Made by a program: the position numbers and the translations under genes
The notes under the pieces: model-generated
What the model was told of the DNA's origin: nothing
Seen by the model: the letters and a program-made list of their open reading frames with translations, nothing else
Database searches by the model: none
Assembly: GCA_018334015.1 (NCBI GenBank)
Contig: JAGXTI010000034.1
Location: forward strand, 90,101 to 154,100
Direction: 5' to 3'
From: Silanimonas sp.
GTDB taxonomy: Bacteria; Pseudomonadota; Gammaproteobacteria; Xanthomonadales; Xanthomonadaceae
Length of the DNA: 64,000 nucleotides
Shown: piece after piece, positions 20,687 through 30,618 of the stretch
How the letters are laid out: the number at the start of each line of letters is the position of its first letter
Position numbering within the stretch: the stretch's first letter is position 1

Positions 20687-21856
20687 ATGCGTCGTACTTC
20701 TTCGTCCGCCCGTTTTGCCGTGATTCTGGCCCTGTTCGCCGTGCTCGGCCTTTCGGCCTGTCGCGGCGGGAATGGCTCCGCCGAGGCCGAAGCTTCGAAC
20801 GGTGAGCCGGGCGCGAACGGTGAGAACCGCGAGCATGACCGGGCCGTGCCGGTCGAGGTGGCACCGGTGCAGCAGCGGCGGATCACCGCCAGCTACGCCG
20901 GCACCGCCAACCTGGAAGTGCCGGCTGATGCACAGGTGGTGGCCAAGACCAGTGGTGTGCTGCTACGTGTGCTGGTCGAGGAGGGCGATTTCGTGCGCGC
21001 CGGTCAGGCTCTGGCCCAGCTTGATCCTGAGCGTCCGCGGCTGGAGGCGGCGCGGGCCGAGGCCACCATGCGCCGTGCCCGGAACAACTTCGAACGTTCG
21101 CGCGAATTGTTCGGGCGGCAACTGGTCAGTGCCGAGGCCAACGATCAGCTCCGCTTCGAATATGAAGCCGCCAAGGCCGCCTGGGATCTGGCCCGCCTTG
21201 AACTGAGCCACACCACCATCACCGCACCGATCGGCGGGGTCGTTGCCGAACGCATGGCCAAGCCGGGCAACCTGATCAACATCAACACACCGCTTTACCG
21301 CATCGTCGACACCTCGCGGCTCGAAGCGGTGCTCAATGTGCCGGAACGCGAGATGGCGACGATGAAACCCGGTCTGCCGATCCGGATGGTGGTCGATGCC
21401 CTGCGCGGCCGGGTTTTCAATGGTGTGGTCGGCCGGATCAGTCCGGTGGTCGACCCCGCCAGCGGCACCTTCCGCGTGGTTGGTGTGTTCGAGGGTCAGG
21501 ACGGCCTCAAGCCCGGCATGTTCGGCCGCCTGCAGATCGTCTACGACGAGCGCGCCTCGGCCCTGACCGTGCCGCGCGAGGCGGTGGTCGAGGCCGACGG
21601 CGAGGCTTCGGTGTTCCTGGTCGATGCCGGCAAGGCGGTGCGCCGGGTGGTGCGGCTGGGCCATGTCGATGGCAGCTATGCCGAGATCCTCGAGGGCCTG
21701 GTCGAGAACGACCAGGTGATCACCGCCGGCCGGATCGCAGTACGCGACGGTGCCGCCGTCGAAGTGCTGGCACCGGCTTCGCCGCCGGCACCCGCGGCGG
21801 CGGACGCGCCGGCGCCCGTGGCGGCACCCGTGGCGGCACCCGTGGCGGCCGGCTGA
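20687..21856 (+). CDS. RND efflux periplasmic adaptor, lipoprotein
   Basis: The 389-residue protein is a membrane fusion protein linking an RND pump to an outer-membrane channel. It has a lipoprotein signal with lipobox LSAC (Cys25), a biotinyl-lipoyl-like half (KTSGVLLRVLVEEGDFVRAG), a coiled-coil hairpin, the second lipoyl half (TITAPIGGVVAERMAKPG) and beta-barrel segments. It ends in an Ala/Pro repeat tail (APVAAPVAAPVAA). The ATG at 20687 gives the signal peptide directly. The first permease starts 12 bases downstream. Specificity is unknown, and no outer-membrane TolC-like gene is present in the window. Confidence 0.88.
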   Translation: MRRTSSSARFAVILALFAVLGLSACRGGNGSAEAEASNGEPGANGENREHDRAVPVEVAPVQQRRITASYAGTANLEVPADAQVVAKTSGVLLRVLVEEGDFVRAGQALAQLDPERPRLEAARAEATMRRARNNFERSRELFGRQLVSAEANDQLRFEYEAAKAAWDLARLELSHTTITAPIGGVVAERMAKPGNLININTPLYRIVDTSRLEAVLNVPEREMATMKPGLPIRMVVDALRGRVFNGVVGRISPVVDPASGTFRVVGVFEGQDGLKPGMFGRLQIVYDERASALTVPREAVVEADGEASVFLVDAGKAVRRVVRLGHVDGSYAEILEGLVENDQVITAGRIAVRDGAAVEVLAPASPPAPAAADAPAPVAAPVAAPVAAG

Positions 21857-21868
21857 TCGCGGCGGACG

Positions 21869-24800
21869 ATGGCCATGGGACTGATCGAACTCGCCACCCG
21901 CCGCCGCGTCACCGTCGCCATGGCGGCGCTGACCCTGGTGCTGTTCGGGCTGATCGCGCTGGGGGAACTCAAAGTCAATCTGCTGCCCGACCTCAGCTAC
22001 CCGACGCTGACCGTGCGCACCGAGTACACCGGTGCCGCACCGGCGGAAATGGAGACCCTGATCACCGAGCCGGTCGAGCAGGCCGTGGGCGTGGTGCAGA
22101 ACCTGCGGCGGATCCGCTCGATCTCGCGCACCGGGCAGAGCGATGTGGTGCTGGAGTTCGCCTGGGGCACCGACATGGACCAGGCCAGCCTGGAGGTGCG
22201 CGACAAACTGGAGCTCCTGCAGTTGCCGCTGGAGGCGAGGCCACCACTGCTGCTGCGCTTTGATCCCGGCACCGAGCCGATCCTGCGGCTCGCGCTGGCG
22301 GCTTCCGGCCCGACGGCCACGCCGGAGGAGCTGATGGCCCTGCGCCGCTACGCCGAAGAAACGCTGCAACGCCGGCTGGAACCAGTCGAGGGCGTGGCGG
22401 CGGTCCGGGTTGGCGGTGGTCTGCAAGACGAGGTGCAGGTGCTGATCGACCAGCAGGCATTGGCGCGCCTCAACCTCGACATCCAGCAGGTGATGCAACG
22501 CCTGCGCGAGGAGAACGTCAACGTCTCGGGCGGCCGCATCGAGGAGGGCAACCAGCGCTACCTCGTGCGCACGGTCAACCAGTTCGCCAGCCTGCAGCAG
22601 ATGCGCGACATGCTGGTCGCCCAGGTCAACGGCGTGCCGGTGCACCTGCGTGACATCGCCACCGTGGCGCAGGGTCATCGCGAACGCGAGGCCATCATCC
22701 GCATCGGCGCGGCCGAGGCGGTCGAGATCGCCATCTACCGCGAGGGTGATGCCAACACCGTGGCGGTGGCGGCCGCCGTGCACGAGGCCCTGCGGCGGAT
22801 GGAAGCCGAGGCCAGCCCGATGCGCCCCGGCGAGCGACGCGCCGCTGCCGCCGTGCCGCGGGTCGAGGGCGAGTTCCTGATCGACGGGTTCCGGCTGCGC
22901 ACCGTCGAGGACCAGTCGGTGTTCATCCGTGCCGCCCTGAGCCAGGTCCAGGTCGAAGCCGTGCTCGGCGGCCTGTTTGCCATCCTCGTCATCTTCTTCT
23001 TCCTGCGCGACGGCTGGAGCACCTTCGTCATCTCGCTCTCGCTGCCGATCTCGATCATCGCCACCTTCTTTTTCATGGGTCAACTCGGCCTGTCGCTCAA
23101 CGTGATGTCGCTGGCCGGCCTGGCCCTGGCCACCGGCATGGTGGTCGATGATTCGATCGTGGTGCTGGAGAGCATCGCCAAGGCGCGCGAGCGCGGTTTG
23201 GGCATTCTGGAGTCGGCCCTGATCGGCACCCGCGAGGTCGGCATGCCGGTGGTGGCGACCACGCTGACCACGGTGGCGGTGTTCCTGCCGCTGGTCTTCG
23301 TCGAAGGCGTGGCCGGCCAGTTGTTCAGGGACCAGGCGCTGACGGTCTCGATTGCCCTGCTGATCTCGATGGTGGTGGCACTCACCCTGATCCCGATGCT
23401 GGCCTCGCTGAAGGCGACCGCGCCGATGGGCTTCATCGTCGAACGCGAACCCGGCCGGGTGCCGCTTGCCACTCATGGCGCTGGCCGGGCGGCCCTGTTC
23501 GGCGCACCGCTACGCGCCGTGCGGGCGCGCCTGGGGGGGCGTCCGGGGCAGGTGCTGGCTTGGCTCGCCGCGCTGCTGGCCGCGCCCTTCATCGCCTTGT
23601 TCGCGCTCGGTGCCCTGCTGCTGGCCGGCCTGCTGCGCTTGGTCCTGTGGCTCGGGCAGGGCTTTGTCGCGCAGGTCTTGCCGCGCTTCGCGGCGGTCGG
23701 TGAATTTCTGTTGCGCCCCTACGAGCGGCTTGCCTCGGCCTACCGCGAACGCATCCTGCCCGGTGCGCTCGATCGCCCCGGCCTCGTGCTCGGCACCAGT
23801 GGCATCGCCTTCGTGCTATCGCTGGCGCTTGCCAGCACGCTGGGCACCGACCTGATCCCGCAACTGGCACAGGACCGCTTCGAGATGACTGCGACCCTGC
23901 CGGCCGGGACGCCGCTCGCCGACACCGACCGGCTGGTCGCGGCGGTGCAGGGGCGCTTCGAAGACGACCCGCGCATCCAAGCCTTGTTTGGTGTCAGCGG
24001 CACCGGCACCCGGCTCGACGCCAACCCGACCGAGGCCGGCGAGAATGTCGCCCGCGTCGCCATCGTGCTGGGCCAGGGCTACACCCGCGCCAGCGAGGCG
24101 GCAATCACCGAGGATCTGCGCGCCCTGATGGCGCAGTACCCCGGCGTCGACGTCAAGTTCAGCCGGCCCGAACTGGTGGCGCTGTCCACCCCGCTGGAGA
24201 TCGAACTGCGCGGCACCGACCTTGCCGCCATCGAACGCGCCGCCCGCCAGCTGCGCGAACAGATGGTGGCCTCGCCGATGTTCGCCGACGTGCGATCGAG
24301 CGTGCAGGAGGGGTTCCCGGAGATCCAGATCGTCTTCGACCAGGAGCGTGCCGCGGCACTCGGTCTGACCACCCGCCAGATCGCCGACGAGGTGGTCCGC
24401 AAGGTGCGTGGCGAGGTGGCCACCCGCTACAGCTTCCGCGACCGCAAGATCGACGTGCTGGTGCGCGCCCAAGAGCAGGACCGCGCCTCGGTGGCCGAGA
24501 TCCGCAACCTCATCATCAACCCGCGCAGTGACCGGCCGGTCACGCTGTCTTCGGTGGCCGAGGTGCGTGAAACCATCGGGCCCAGCGAAATCCACCGGGT
24601 CGATCAGACCCGCGCCGCCATCCTTTCCGCCAACCTGCGCGATGTCGATCTCGGCACCGCCATCGAGGAGGTTCGGCGTCTGGTCGCCGAGAACCCGCTC
24701 GGTACCGATGTGCGTCTGGCCTTTGGTGGTCAGGGCGAGGAGCTGACCCGTTCGCTGCAATCCCTGCTGTTCGCCTTCGCGCTGGCGATCTTCCTCGTGT

Positions 24801-25324
24801 ATCTGGTCATGGCCTCGCAGTTCGAGTCGCTGCTGCACCCCTTCGTCATCCTGTTCACCATTCCGCTGGCCGTGGTCGGTGCGGTGCTGGCGCTGGTGCT
24901 GAGCGGTGCGCCGGTGTCGGTGGTGGTGTTCATCGGCCTGATCCTGCTGGTCGGCATCGTGGTCAAGAACGCCATCATTCTGGTCGACAAGATCAACCAG
25001 CTCCGGCTGGAGGGCATGCCCAAGCGCCGCGCCATGCTCGAAGGCGCGGCCTCGCGGCTGCGTCCGATCATCATGACCACGCTCACCACGCTGTTCGCCT
25101 TCGCGCCGCTGGCTTTCCTGGGCGGGGAGGGGGCCGAGGTCAAGTCGCCGATGGCGTTGACAGTAATTGGTGGCCTTGTGGTGTCCACCTTGCTCACGCT
25201 GGTGGTGATCCCGGTGATGTACGACCTGCTCGACCGGCGTGGTGACGCGGCCTGGGCGCGCGAGGGTGAACGCAAGCGCAAGATCGGCATGATCGGCCGG
25301 ATGCTCGGGGAGGGCACGCCATGA
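21869..25324 (+). CDS. RND-family efflux permease, first of two
   Basis: The 1151-residue inner-membrane transporter has the RND layout of twelve membrane helices and two large periplasmic loops. The N-terminal segment FGLIALGELKVNLLPDLSYP, the TM4 region with GMVVDDSIVVLESI, and the TM10-11 region LLVGIVVKNAIILVDKINQ are clear. It is about 100 residues longer than AcrB; the extra sequence lies near residues 530-640 and is hydrophobic with Arg-rich links. It is followed by the second permease with an ATGA overlap, so the two probably form a mixed trimer as in MdtBC. An alternative start is the third codon. Confidence 0.9.
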   Translation: MAMGLIELATRRRVTVAMAALTLVLFGLIALGELKVNLLPDLSYPTLTVRTEYTGAAPAEMETLITEPVEQAVGVVQNLRRIRSISRTGQSDVVLEFAWGTDMDQASLEVRDKLELLQLPLEARPPLLLRFDPGTEPILRLALAASGPTATPEELMALRRYAEETLQRRLEPVEGVAAVRVGGGLQDEVQVLIDQQALARLNLDIQQVMQRLREENVNVSGGRIEEGNQRYLVRTVNQFASLQQMRDMLVAQVNGVPVHLRDIATVAQGHREREAIIRIGAAEAVEIAIYREGDANTVAVAAAVHEALRRMEAEASPMRPGERRAAAAVPRVEGEFLIDGFRLRTVEDQSVFIRAALSQVQVEAVLGGLFAILVIFFFLRDGWSTFVISLSLPISIIATFFFMGQLGLSLNVMSLAGLALATGMVVDDSIVVLESIAKARERGLGILESALIGTREVGMPVVATTLTTVAVFLPLVFVEGVAGQLFRDQALTVSIALLISMVVALTLIPMLASLKATAPMGFIVEREPGRVPLATHGAGRAALFGAPLRAVRARLGGRPGQVLAWLAALLAAPFIALFALGALLLAGLLRLVLWLGQGFVAQVLPRFAAVGEFLLRPYERLASAYRERILPGALDRPGLVLGTSGIAFVLSLALASTLGTDLIPQLAQDRFEMTATLPAGTPLADTDRLVAAVQGRFEDDPRIQALFGVSGTGTRLDANPTEAGENVARVAIVLGQGYTRASEAAITEDLRALMAQYPGVDVKFSRPELVALSTPLEIELRGTDLAAIERAARQLREQMVASPMFADVRSSVQEGFPEIQIVFDQERAAALGLTTRQIADEVVRKVRGEVATRYSFRDRKIDVLVRAQEQDRASVAEIRNLIINPRSDRPVTLSSVAEVRETIGPSEIHRVDQTRAAILSANLRDVDLGTAIEEVRRLVAENPLGTDVRLAFGGQGEELTRSLQSLLFAFALAIFLVYLVMASQFESLLHPFVILFTIPLAVVGAVLALVLSGAPVSVVVFIGLILLVGIVVKNAIILVDKINQLRLEGMPKRRAMLEGAASRLRPIIMTTLTTLFAFAPLAFLGGEGAEVKSPMALTVIGGLVVSTLLTLVVIPVMYDLLDRRGDAAWAREGERKRKIGMIGRMLGEGTP

Positions 25325-28300
25325 GCCTCGCAGAACTCAGCCTGCGACGGCCGGTCACCGCCATCATGTTCTACGTCTCGCTGATGGTACTGGGCGTCAT
25401 CGCCGCCTTCCGCCTGCCGCTGGAGCAGTTCCCCGCCATCAGCGCGCCCTTCCTGTACGTCGAGCTGCCCTATCCGGGCGCCACCCCGGAAGAGGTCGAG
25501 CGCACCCTGGTGCGGCCGGTCGAGGAGGCGCTGGCCACCCTGCCTGGACTGGCCAACCTGTTCTCGCAGTCGCGTAGCGACGGCGGCGGGGTGTTCATCG
25601 AATTCAGCGACTGGAGCCGCGACGTCTCGATCGCCGCCGGCGAGGCCCGCGACCGCATCGACGCGATCCGGCCGGAACTGCCCGACGATTTCCAGCGCTA
25701 CTTCGTCATGAAGTTCTCGACCACCGACGAACCGGTGCTGCGCCTGCGTTTCACCAGTGAACGCGATCTGCGCAACGAATACGCCATGCTCGAACGCAAC
25801 TTCAAGCGCCGGATGGAGCGGATCGCCGGGGTGGCGCGGGTCGACATCGTCGGCGTCGAGCAGCCCGAGGTCGAGATCGCCATCGATCCGATGCGGCTCG
25901 GTGCGCACAACCTGAGCCTCAACGATCTGGCGGTGCGCCTGCGCGGGATCAATTTCTCGGTGTCGGCCGGCAGCATCGACGATGGCCTGCGCCGAGTTCG
26001 TGTGCAGCCGGTTGGCGAGATCCACAGCCTTGATGAATTGCGCGAACTGGTGCTGAACGACCGTGGCCTGCGGCTGGGCGACATCGCCGAGGTCCGCTTC
26101 CAGCCGCAACGGGCCGAAATGGGCCGGCTGCTCGATGGCCGCCCGGCCGTAGGGGTCGATGTCTACCGCGAGGCCGATGCCAACCTGGTCGAGATGTCGC
26201 GTGCGGTGCTGGCCGAGATGCAGCATATCGAGGCCCTGCCCGAACTGGTCGGCATCCAGTGGTTCGTCGCCGACGACCAGGCCGACAGCGTGCGCGATTC
26301 GCTCGCCGAACTGCTCGAGGCCGGCATCATCGGCAGTCTGTTCGCCCTGGTGGTGCTGTTCTATTTCCTGCGGCAGTGGCCGAGCACCCTGATGGTGGCG
26401 CTGGCCATCCCGATCTGTCTCGTCATGACGCTGGGCGTCATGTACTTCTACGGCGTCACGCTCAATGTGCTGACCATGATGGGCCTGCTGCTGGCGATCG
26501 GCATGCTGGTCGACAACGCGGTGGTGGTGGTCGAGAGCATCCACCAGTACCGCGACCGCTACCCCGACGATCCGGTGCGCTGCGCCATCGAGGGCACCCG
26601 CAGTGTGCAGCTCGCCATCAGCGCCGGCACGCTGACCAGCATCATCGTCTTCGTGCCCAACCTGTTCGGTGAAGTCAACCAGATCAGCATCTTCCTGGGC
26701 CAGGTGGCCCTGACCATCACCATCGCCCTGCTGGCCTCGTGGCTAGTCGCTGTCAGCCTGATCCCGATGATCGCCGCGCGCATCCCGGCCCCCAGCAAGA
26801 TCACGAAAGACCGCGGTTTCCTGCCTTGGCTGCACTTGCACTACACCCGTTTCCTGCGCTGGACCCTGGAGCACCGCGGCTGGTCGGTGGCCGGCATCCT
26901 GTTGATCGTCGCCCTCGGCGTGCTGCCGGCCGCCACCGGGATGATGAAGGTCGACATGTTCAAGGAGGACCCCGGCCGCGAGATCGACATCTACTTCGAC
27001 TGGCGCGGCTCCTACAGCATCGAGCAGATGCGCGACGAGATGCTGCGCATCGAGCGTTTCCTCGACGAGCGCCGCGAGACGTTCCAGATCGAGCAGATCT
27101 ACGCGGTCTACAGCGAGCGTGGATGGGGCGGTATCGACCTCACTTTGCGCTCCGAAGGGCCGGGTCTGGAGGACACCGCCAGCATCCAGGAACGGCTGCG
27201 CGAGGCTCTGCCGCGCTCGGCCTTGGCCGAGATCGGTATCGAGGGAAGCGGCGGCCCCGGCGGCGGCGGTGGCGGTCGCGGCCAGGGCGTGCGGGTGTCG
27301 CTCACCGGTGATTCGAGCACCGAGTTGCAGTCCATTGCTGAGGCGGTGCTGCCGCTGCTGGCGCAGCGCCCGGAATTGCGCGATGTGCGCATCGACACCG
27401 GCGATGAAGTCAGCGAAGTGCGTGTCAGCGTCGATCGCGAGCGCGCCGCCGCCTACGGCTTTTCCGCCGAAGATGTGGCGCAGTACCTCGGCATCGCCCT
27501 GCGCGGTACGCCATTGCGCGAGTTCCGCCGCGATGGTGATGAAGTGCCGGTCTGGGTGCGCTTCGATGGCGCCCAGCAGTTCCGGGTCGAAAACCTGAGC
27601 ACCTTGCAGCTGACCCGACCGGACGGCAGCCGGGTGCCCTTGACCTCGATGGTGGACGTGGCAGTGGTGCGTGGTGCCAGCCAGATCCAACGTGAGAACC
27701 GCCGCACCGCGATCGCCATCGCCGCCAACCGCGCCGAGGGCAAGACCAGCGAGGATGCCCGCCGCGCCATCGATGCTGTGCTCTCGCAGGTCGATTTTCC
27801 GCCCGGCTACGGCTACCGCTGGGGTGGCGATTTCCAGCGCAACGACGATGCCGGCGCGCAGATGGCTTTCAACACCCTGATCGCGCTGATCATGATTTTC
27901 ATCGTCATGGCGGCGCTGTTCGAATCGCTGCTGCACCCGATGGCGATCATGAGCAGCGTGGTGTTCTCGGCCTTTGGCGTGTTCTGGTTCTTCGTGCTCA
28001 CCGGCACCACCTTCACCATCATGTCGGCGATCGGCATCCTGGTGCTGATGGGCGTGGTGGTGAACAACGGCATCGTCATGGTCGAACACATCAACAACCT
28101 GCGACGCGCCGGCAAACGGCGCATCGACGCGCTGGTCGAGGGCAGCGGCGAGCGGCTGCGGCCGATCCTGATGACCATGGGCACCACCATCCTCGGCATG
28201 CTGCCGCTGGCCCTGGGCGGCGCCCAGATCGGTGGCGACGGCCCGGCCTACTACCCGATGGCGCGGGCCATCGTCGGTGGCCTGGCGTTCTCGACCGTGG

Positions 28301-28410
28301 TCAGTCTGCTGTTCCTGCCGACCATCTACACGCTGCTCGATGACCTCGGCCTGTGGGCGGCGGCGGCTTTCCGCCGCGCCCGTCTGCAAGTGGTCGGCGC
28401 GCCGGTATGA
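25321..28410 (+). CDS. RND-family efflux permease, second of two
   Basis: The 1029-residue permease is a second RND subunit translated from an ATG overlapping the first permease's stop. It has the N-terminal helix and FRLPLEQFPAISAPF entry, the TM4 acidic motif AIGMLVDNAVVVVESI, and the C-terminal LMGVVVNNGIVMVEHIN region. A run GPGGGGGGRGQG near residue 645 forms a glycine-rich linker before the second periplasmic domain, which is unusual for RND pumps. Two different permeases with one adaptor resemble the MdtABC arrangement. The substrate is unknown. Confidence 0.9.
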   Translation: MSLAELSLRRPVTAIMFYVSLMVLGVIAAFRLPLEQFPAISAPFLYVELPYPGATPEEVERTLVRPVEEALATLPGLANLFSQSRSDGGGVFIEFSDWSRDVSIAAGEARDRIDAIRPELPDDFQRYFVMKFSTTDEPVLRLRFTSERDLRNEYAMLERNFKRRMERIAGVARVDIVGVEQPEVEIAIDPMRLGAHNLSLNDLAVRLRGINFSVSAGSIDDGLRRVRVQPVGEIHSLDELRELVLNDRGLRLGDIAEVRFQPQRAEMGRLLDGRPAVGVDVYREADANLVEMSRAVLAEMQHIEALPELVGIQWFVADDQADSVRDSLAELLEAGIIGSLFALVVLFYFLRQWPSTLMVALAIPICLVMTLGVMYFYGVTLNVLTMMGLLLAIGMLVDNAVVVVESIHQYRDRYPDDPVRCAIEGTRSVQLAISAGTLTSIIVFVPNLFGEVNQISIFLGQVALTITIALLASWLVAVSLIPMIAARIPAPSKITKDRGFLPWLHLHYTRFLRWTLEHRGWSVAGILLIVALGVLPAATGMMKVDMFKEDPGREIDIYFDWRGSYSIEQMRDEMLRIERFLDERRETFQIEQIYAVYSERGWGGIDLTLRSEGPGLEDTASIQERLREALPRSALAEIGIEGSGGPGGGGGGRGQGVRVSLTGDSSTELQSIAEAVLPLLAQRPELRDVRIDTGDEVSEVRVSVDRERAAAYGFSAEDVAQYLGIALRGTPLREFRRDGDEVPVWVRFDGAQQFRVENLSTLQLTRPDGSRVPLTSMVDVAVVRGASQIQRENRRTAIAIAANRAEGKTSEDARRAIDAVLSQVDFPPGYGYRWGGDFQRNDDAGAQMAFNTLIALIMIFIVMAALFESLLHPMAIMSSVVFSAFGVFWFFVLTGTTFTIMSAIGILVLMGVVVNNGIVMVEHINNLRRAGKRRIDALVEGSGERLRPILMTMGTTILGMLPLALGGAQIGGDGPAYYPMARAIVGGLAFSTVVSLLFLPTIYTLLDDLGLWAAAAFRRARLQVVGAPV

Positions 28411-28437
28411 GCTTGAGTCTGGCCTTCCTGCCGGTGT

Positions 28438-29664
28438 TCAGCCGGCCGCGCCACCCAGCAGGCGGCTGAGGATGCCGGCGCTGGCGGCCCAGATGCCGAC
28501 CACCGTGCCCAGCGAGGTCAGGAAGAAATTGAGCAGGATGCGCGCCACCCGGTTGCGCCACCAGCCCCCGATCCGGCGGGTGTCGTCGCGCAGGGCGAGG
28601 AAATCGGCGTAGTCGGGTTGACGCACCCAGGCCTCGGTCAGGGCGCTGAAGGTGCCCGAGCCCAGGGCCGGGTGCAGCGGCGTGATCGGCGAGGCCAATG
28701 CGGCGGCGAGGATGCTCAAGGGATGACCGCCGGCGGCGAGACAGCCCAGGGCTCCGCCGATGGCGGTGATCATCACCCAGTGCAAGAGCACCGCGCCGCC
28801 GGTCTCGATGCCGCCCTGGTGCCAGCCCCAAGCGAAGCCGCCGAGCAGGAAGGCCACCAGCACGATCGTGAACCACGGTGGCCCGCTGGCCACGGGCGGG
28901 CGTTCGAGTTCGGCGATGCGTGCCGCCGGTTCGAGCGCATCCTCCACCAGCGCGGCTTTCAGGCCGGCCAGATGACCGGCGCCGACCACGGCCAGCACGC
29001 GACGCCCGGGATGCGCACGGCCGGCCTCGCGCAGTTTGGCCGCCATGTAGCGGTCGCGCTCGGCGATCACCGCCTCGAACAGTTCGGGGCTCTGGCCGGC
29101 GAATTCGGCGAAGCTGGCCTCCAGCACATCGCCCTGTTTGAGCGTTTCGATGGCGCCGTCCTCGACCTTTTCGTCGGCCAGCAGGCTGGCCAGGAGGCCA
29201 GCACCCAGCATCGAGCGCTTCCAGTAGCCGAGCCGGCCCCAGGCGCGGCGGAAGGTCAGGCCGATGTCGCGGTCGATCAGGGCCAGCGGCAGGCCGCGCG
29301 CCTCGGCACCCAGGGCGGCGGCCTTGAGTTCGGCGCCTGGCTCGACGCCGAGCTGTTCGGAGAGTCGGCGCTGGTAGGCGGCCAGGGCGAGGTTCGCGGC
29401 CAGCAGCCCGGCCTTGCCCGATTGGATGGCCGCCACGAGATCGAGTTTGGCCAGCGCATCGGGGTCGGTGAGCGCACGGTGGCGCGCCGCGTCGAGTTCG
29501 ACGGCGATGACATCGAAAGCCGCACTGGCGAGGGCGGCTTCGACCGCGACCACGCTCTCTTTTGAAACGTGCGCGGTGCCGAGCAGGGTGTAGTGCACGC
29601 CGTCGCGTTCGACGAAAGCATGCGGCTGGTCGGCCCAGGCTGGCGGGGTCGGGGGTTGGGTCAC
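28438..29664 (-). CDS. TraB/PrgY-family membrane protein
   Basis: The 408-residue protein starts with the TraB signature (VHYTLLGTAHVSKESVVAVE) and contains VIAVELDAARH and LAVVGAGHLAGL, the conserved histidine and acidic motifs of this GumN/TraB fold. The C-terminal part, from about residue 265, has several hydrophobic helices, as in PrgY, which limits pheromone activity in enterococci. Related domains are proposed metalloproteases. The function in proteobacteria is unknown. The gene lies 39 bases downstream of the N-carbamoylputrescine amidase gene and may be read with it. Confidence 0.82.
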   Translation of the reverse strand: MTQPPTPPAWADQPHAFVERDGVHYTLLGTAHVSKESVVAVEAALASAAFDVIAVELDAARHRALTDPDALAKLDLVAAIQSGKAGLLAANLALAAYQRRLSEQLGVEPGAELKAAALGAEARGLPLALIDRDIGLTFRRAWGRLGYWKRSMLGAGLLASLLADEKVEDGAIETLKQGDVLEASFAEFAGQSPELFEAVIAERDRYMAAKLREAGRAHPGRRVLAVVGAGHLAGLKAALVEDALEPAARIAELERPPVASGPPWFTIVLVAFLLGGFAWGWHQGGIETGGAVLLHWVMITAIGGALGCLAAGGHPLSILAAALASPITPLHPALGSGTFSALTEAWVRQPDYADFLALRDDTRRIGGWWRNRVARILLNFFLTSLGTVVGIWAASAGILSRLLGGAAG

Positions 29665-29703
29665 GGTGGGGTTGTCGGATCAGTGGGCGGCAGGGCGCCG
29701 GGG

Positions 29704-30618
29704 TCAATCACGGAAGCGCTTCGTCAGATCGCCGTAGGCATCGATACGGCGGTCGCGCAGGAAGGGCCAGATGCGGCGCACGGCTTCGCTGCGGGCGAGG
29801 TCGATGGAGCAGAACAGCAGTTCCGCCGCATCGCGCGAAGCTTCGGCCAGGATCTCGCCCTGCGGGCCGCAGACAAAGCTCGAGCCCCAGAACTGGATGC
29901 CGTGAGCATCGGCTGTTCCTTCGGCTGTTCCCTCGGCAGCCTTCGGTGCGGCCTCGAAGCCGGTGCGGTTGCAGGCCAGCACCGGCAGGCCGTTGGCCAC
30001 CGCATGGCCGCGCTGCGAGAGGATCCAGGCCATGCGTTGGCGCTCTTTTTCGGCATCGCTGTCGCGCGGGTCCCAGCCGATCGCCGTGGGGTAGAGCAGC
30101 AGATCGGCGCCGGCCAGGGCCATCAGCCGGGCGGCTTCCGGGTACCACTGGTCCCAGCAGACCAGCACGCCCAGTCGACCCACCGAAGTGTCGATCGGGG
30201 TGAAGCCCAGATCGCCCGGCGTGAAGTAGAACTTCTCGTTGAAGCCGGGGTCGTCGGGGATGTGCATCTTCCGGTACTTGCCGGCCATGCGACCGTTGGC
30301 GTCGAAGACCACCGCGGTGTTGTGCGATAGCCCCGGAGCACGACGCTCGAACAGCGAGCCGACCAGCACCACGCTGTGTTGCTTGGCGAGCTTCGAGAGG
30401 CGTTCACTGCTCGGACCAGGGATGGTCTCGGCGCGGTCGAACTCCTCGACGCTCTGGTGCTGGCAGAAGTAGGGGCCGTTGTGCAGTTCCTGCAAGAGCA
30501 CGAGCTTCGCGCCACCGGCAGCGGCTTCGGCGACACGGCTTTCGATGCGGGCGAGGTTGGATTCGGCATCGCCCCGGTGGATGTCCTGGACCAGGGCGAC
30601 GTTCAGCGTGCGACTCAA
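29704..30618 (-). CDS. aguB: N-carbamoylputrescine amidase
   Basis: The 304-residue nitrilase-superfamily enzyme should hydrolyse N-carbamoylputrescine to putrescine, CO2 and ammonia. The catalytic triad is visible as E44 in LLQELHNGPY, K117 in YRKMHIPDD and C154 in VCWDQWYPEAARLM. These flanking sequences are typical of AguB rather than of other nitrilases. The stop region is followed by the TraB-family gene. Its ATG overlaps the aguA stop (ATGA at 30615-30618), so the two enzymes of the agmatine route are translationally coupled. Confidence 0.92.
   Translation of the reverse strand: MSRTLNVALVQDIHRGDAESNLARIESRVAEAAAGGAKLVLLQELHNGPYFCQHQSVEEFDRAETIPGPSSERLSKLAKQHSVVLVGSLFERRAPGLSHNTAVVFDANGRMAGKYRKMHIPDDPGFNEKFYFTPGDLGFTPIDTSVGRLGVLVCWDQWYPEAARLMALAGADLLLYPTAIGWDPRDSDAEKERQRMAWILSQRGHAVANGLPVLACNRTGFEAAPKAAEGTAEGTADAHGIQFWGSSFVCGPQGEILAEASRDAAELLFCSIDLARSEAVRRIWPFLRDRRIDAYGDLTKRFRD

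Noticed and set aside
20963-23476. 837-codon open frame antisense to the RND adaptor and permease
   Set aside because: It is His/Gln/Arg-rich and low in complexity, as expected from reading GC-rich genes backwards; the plus-strand RND proteins are clear.
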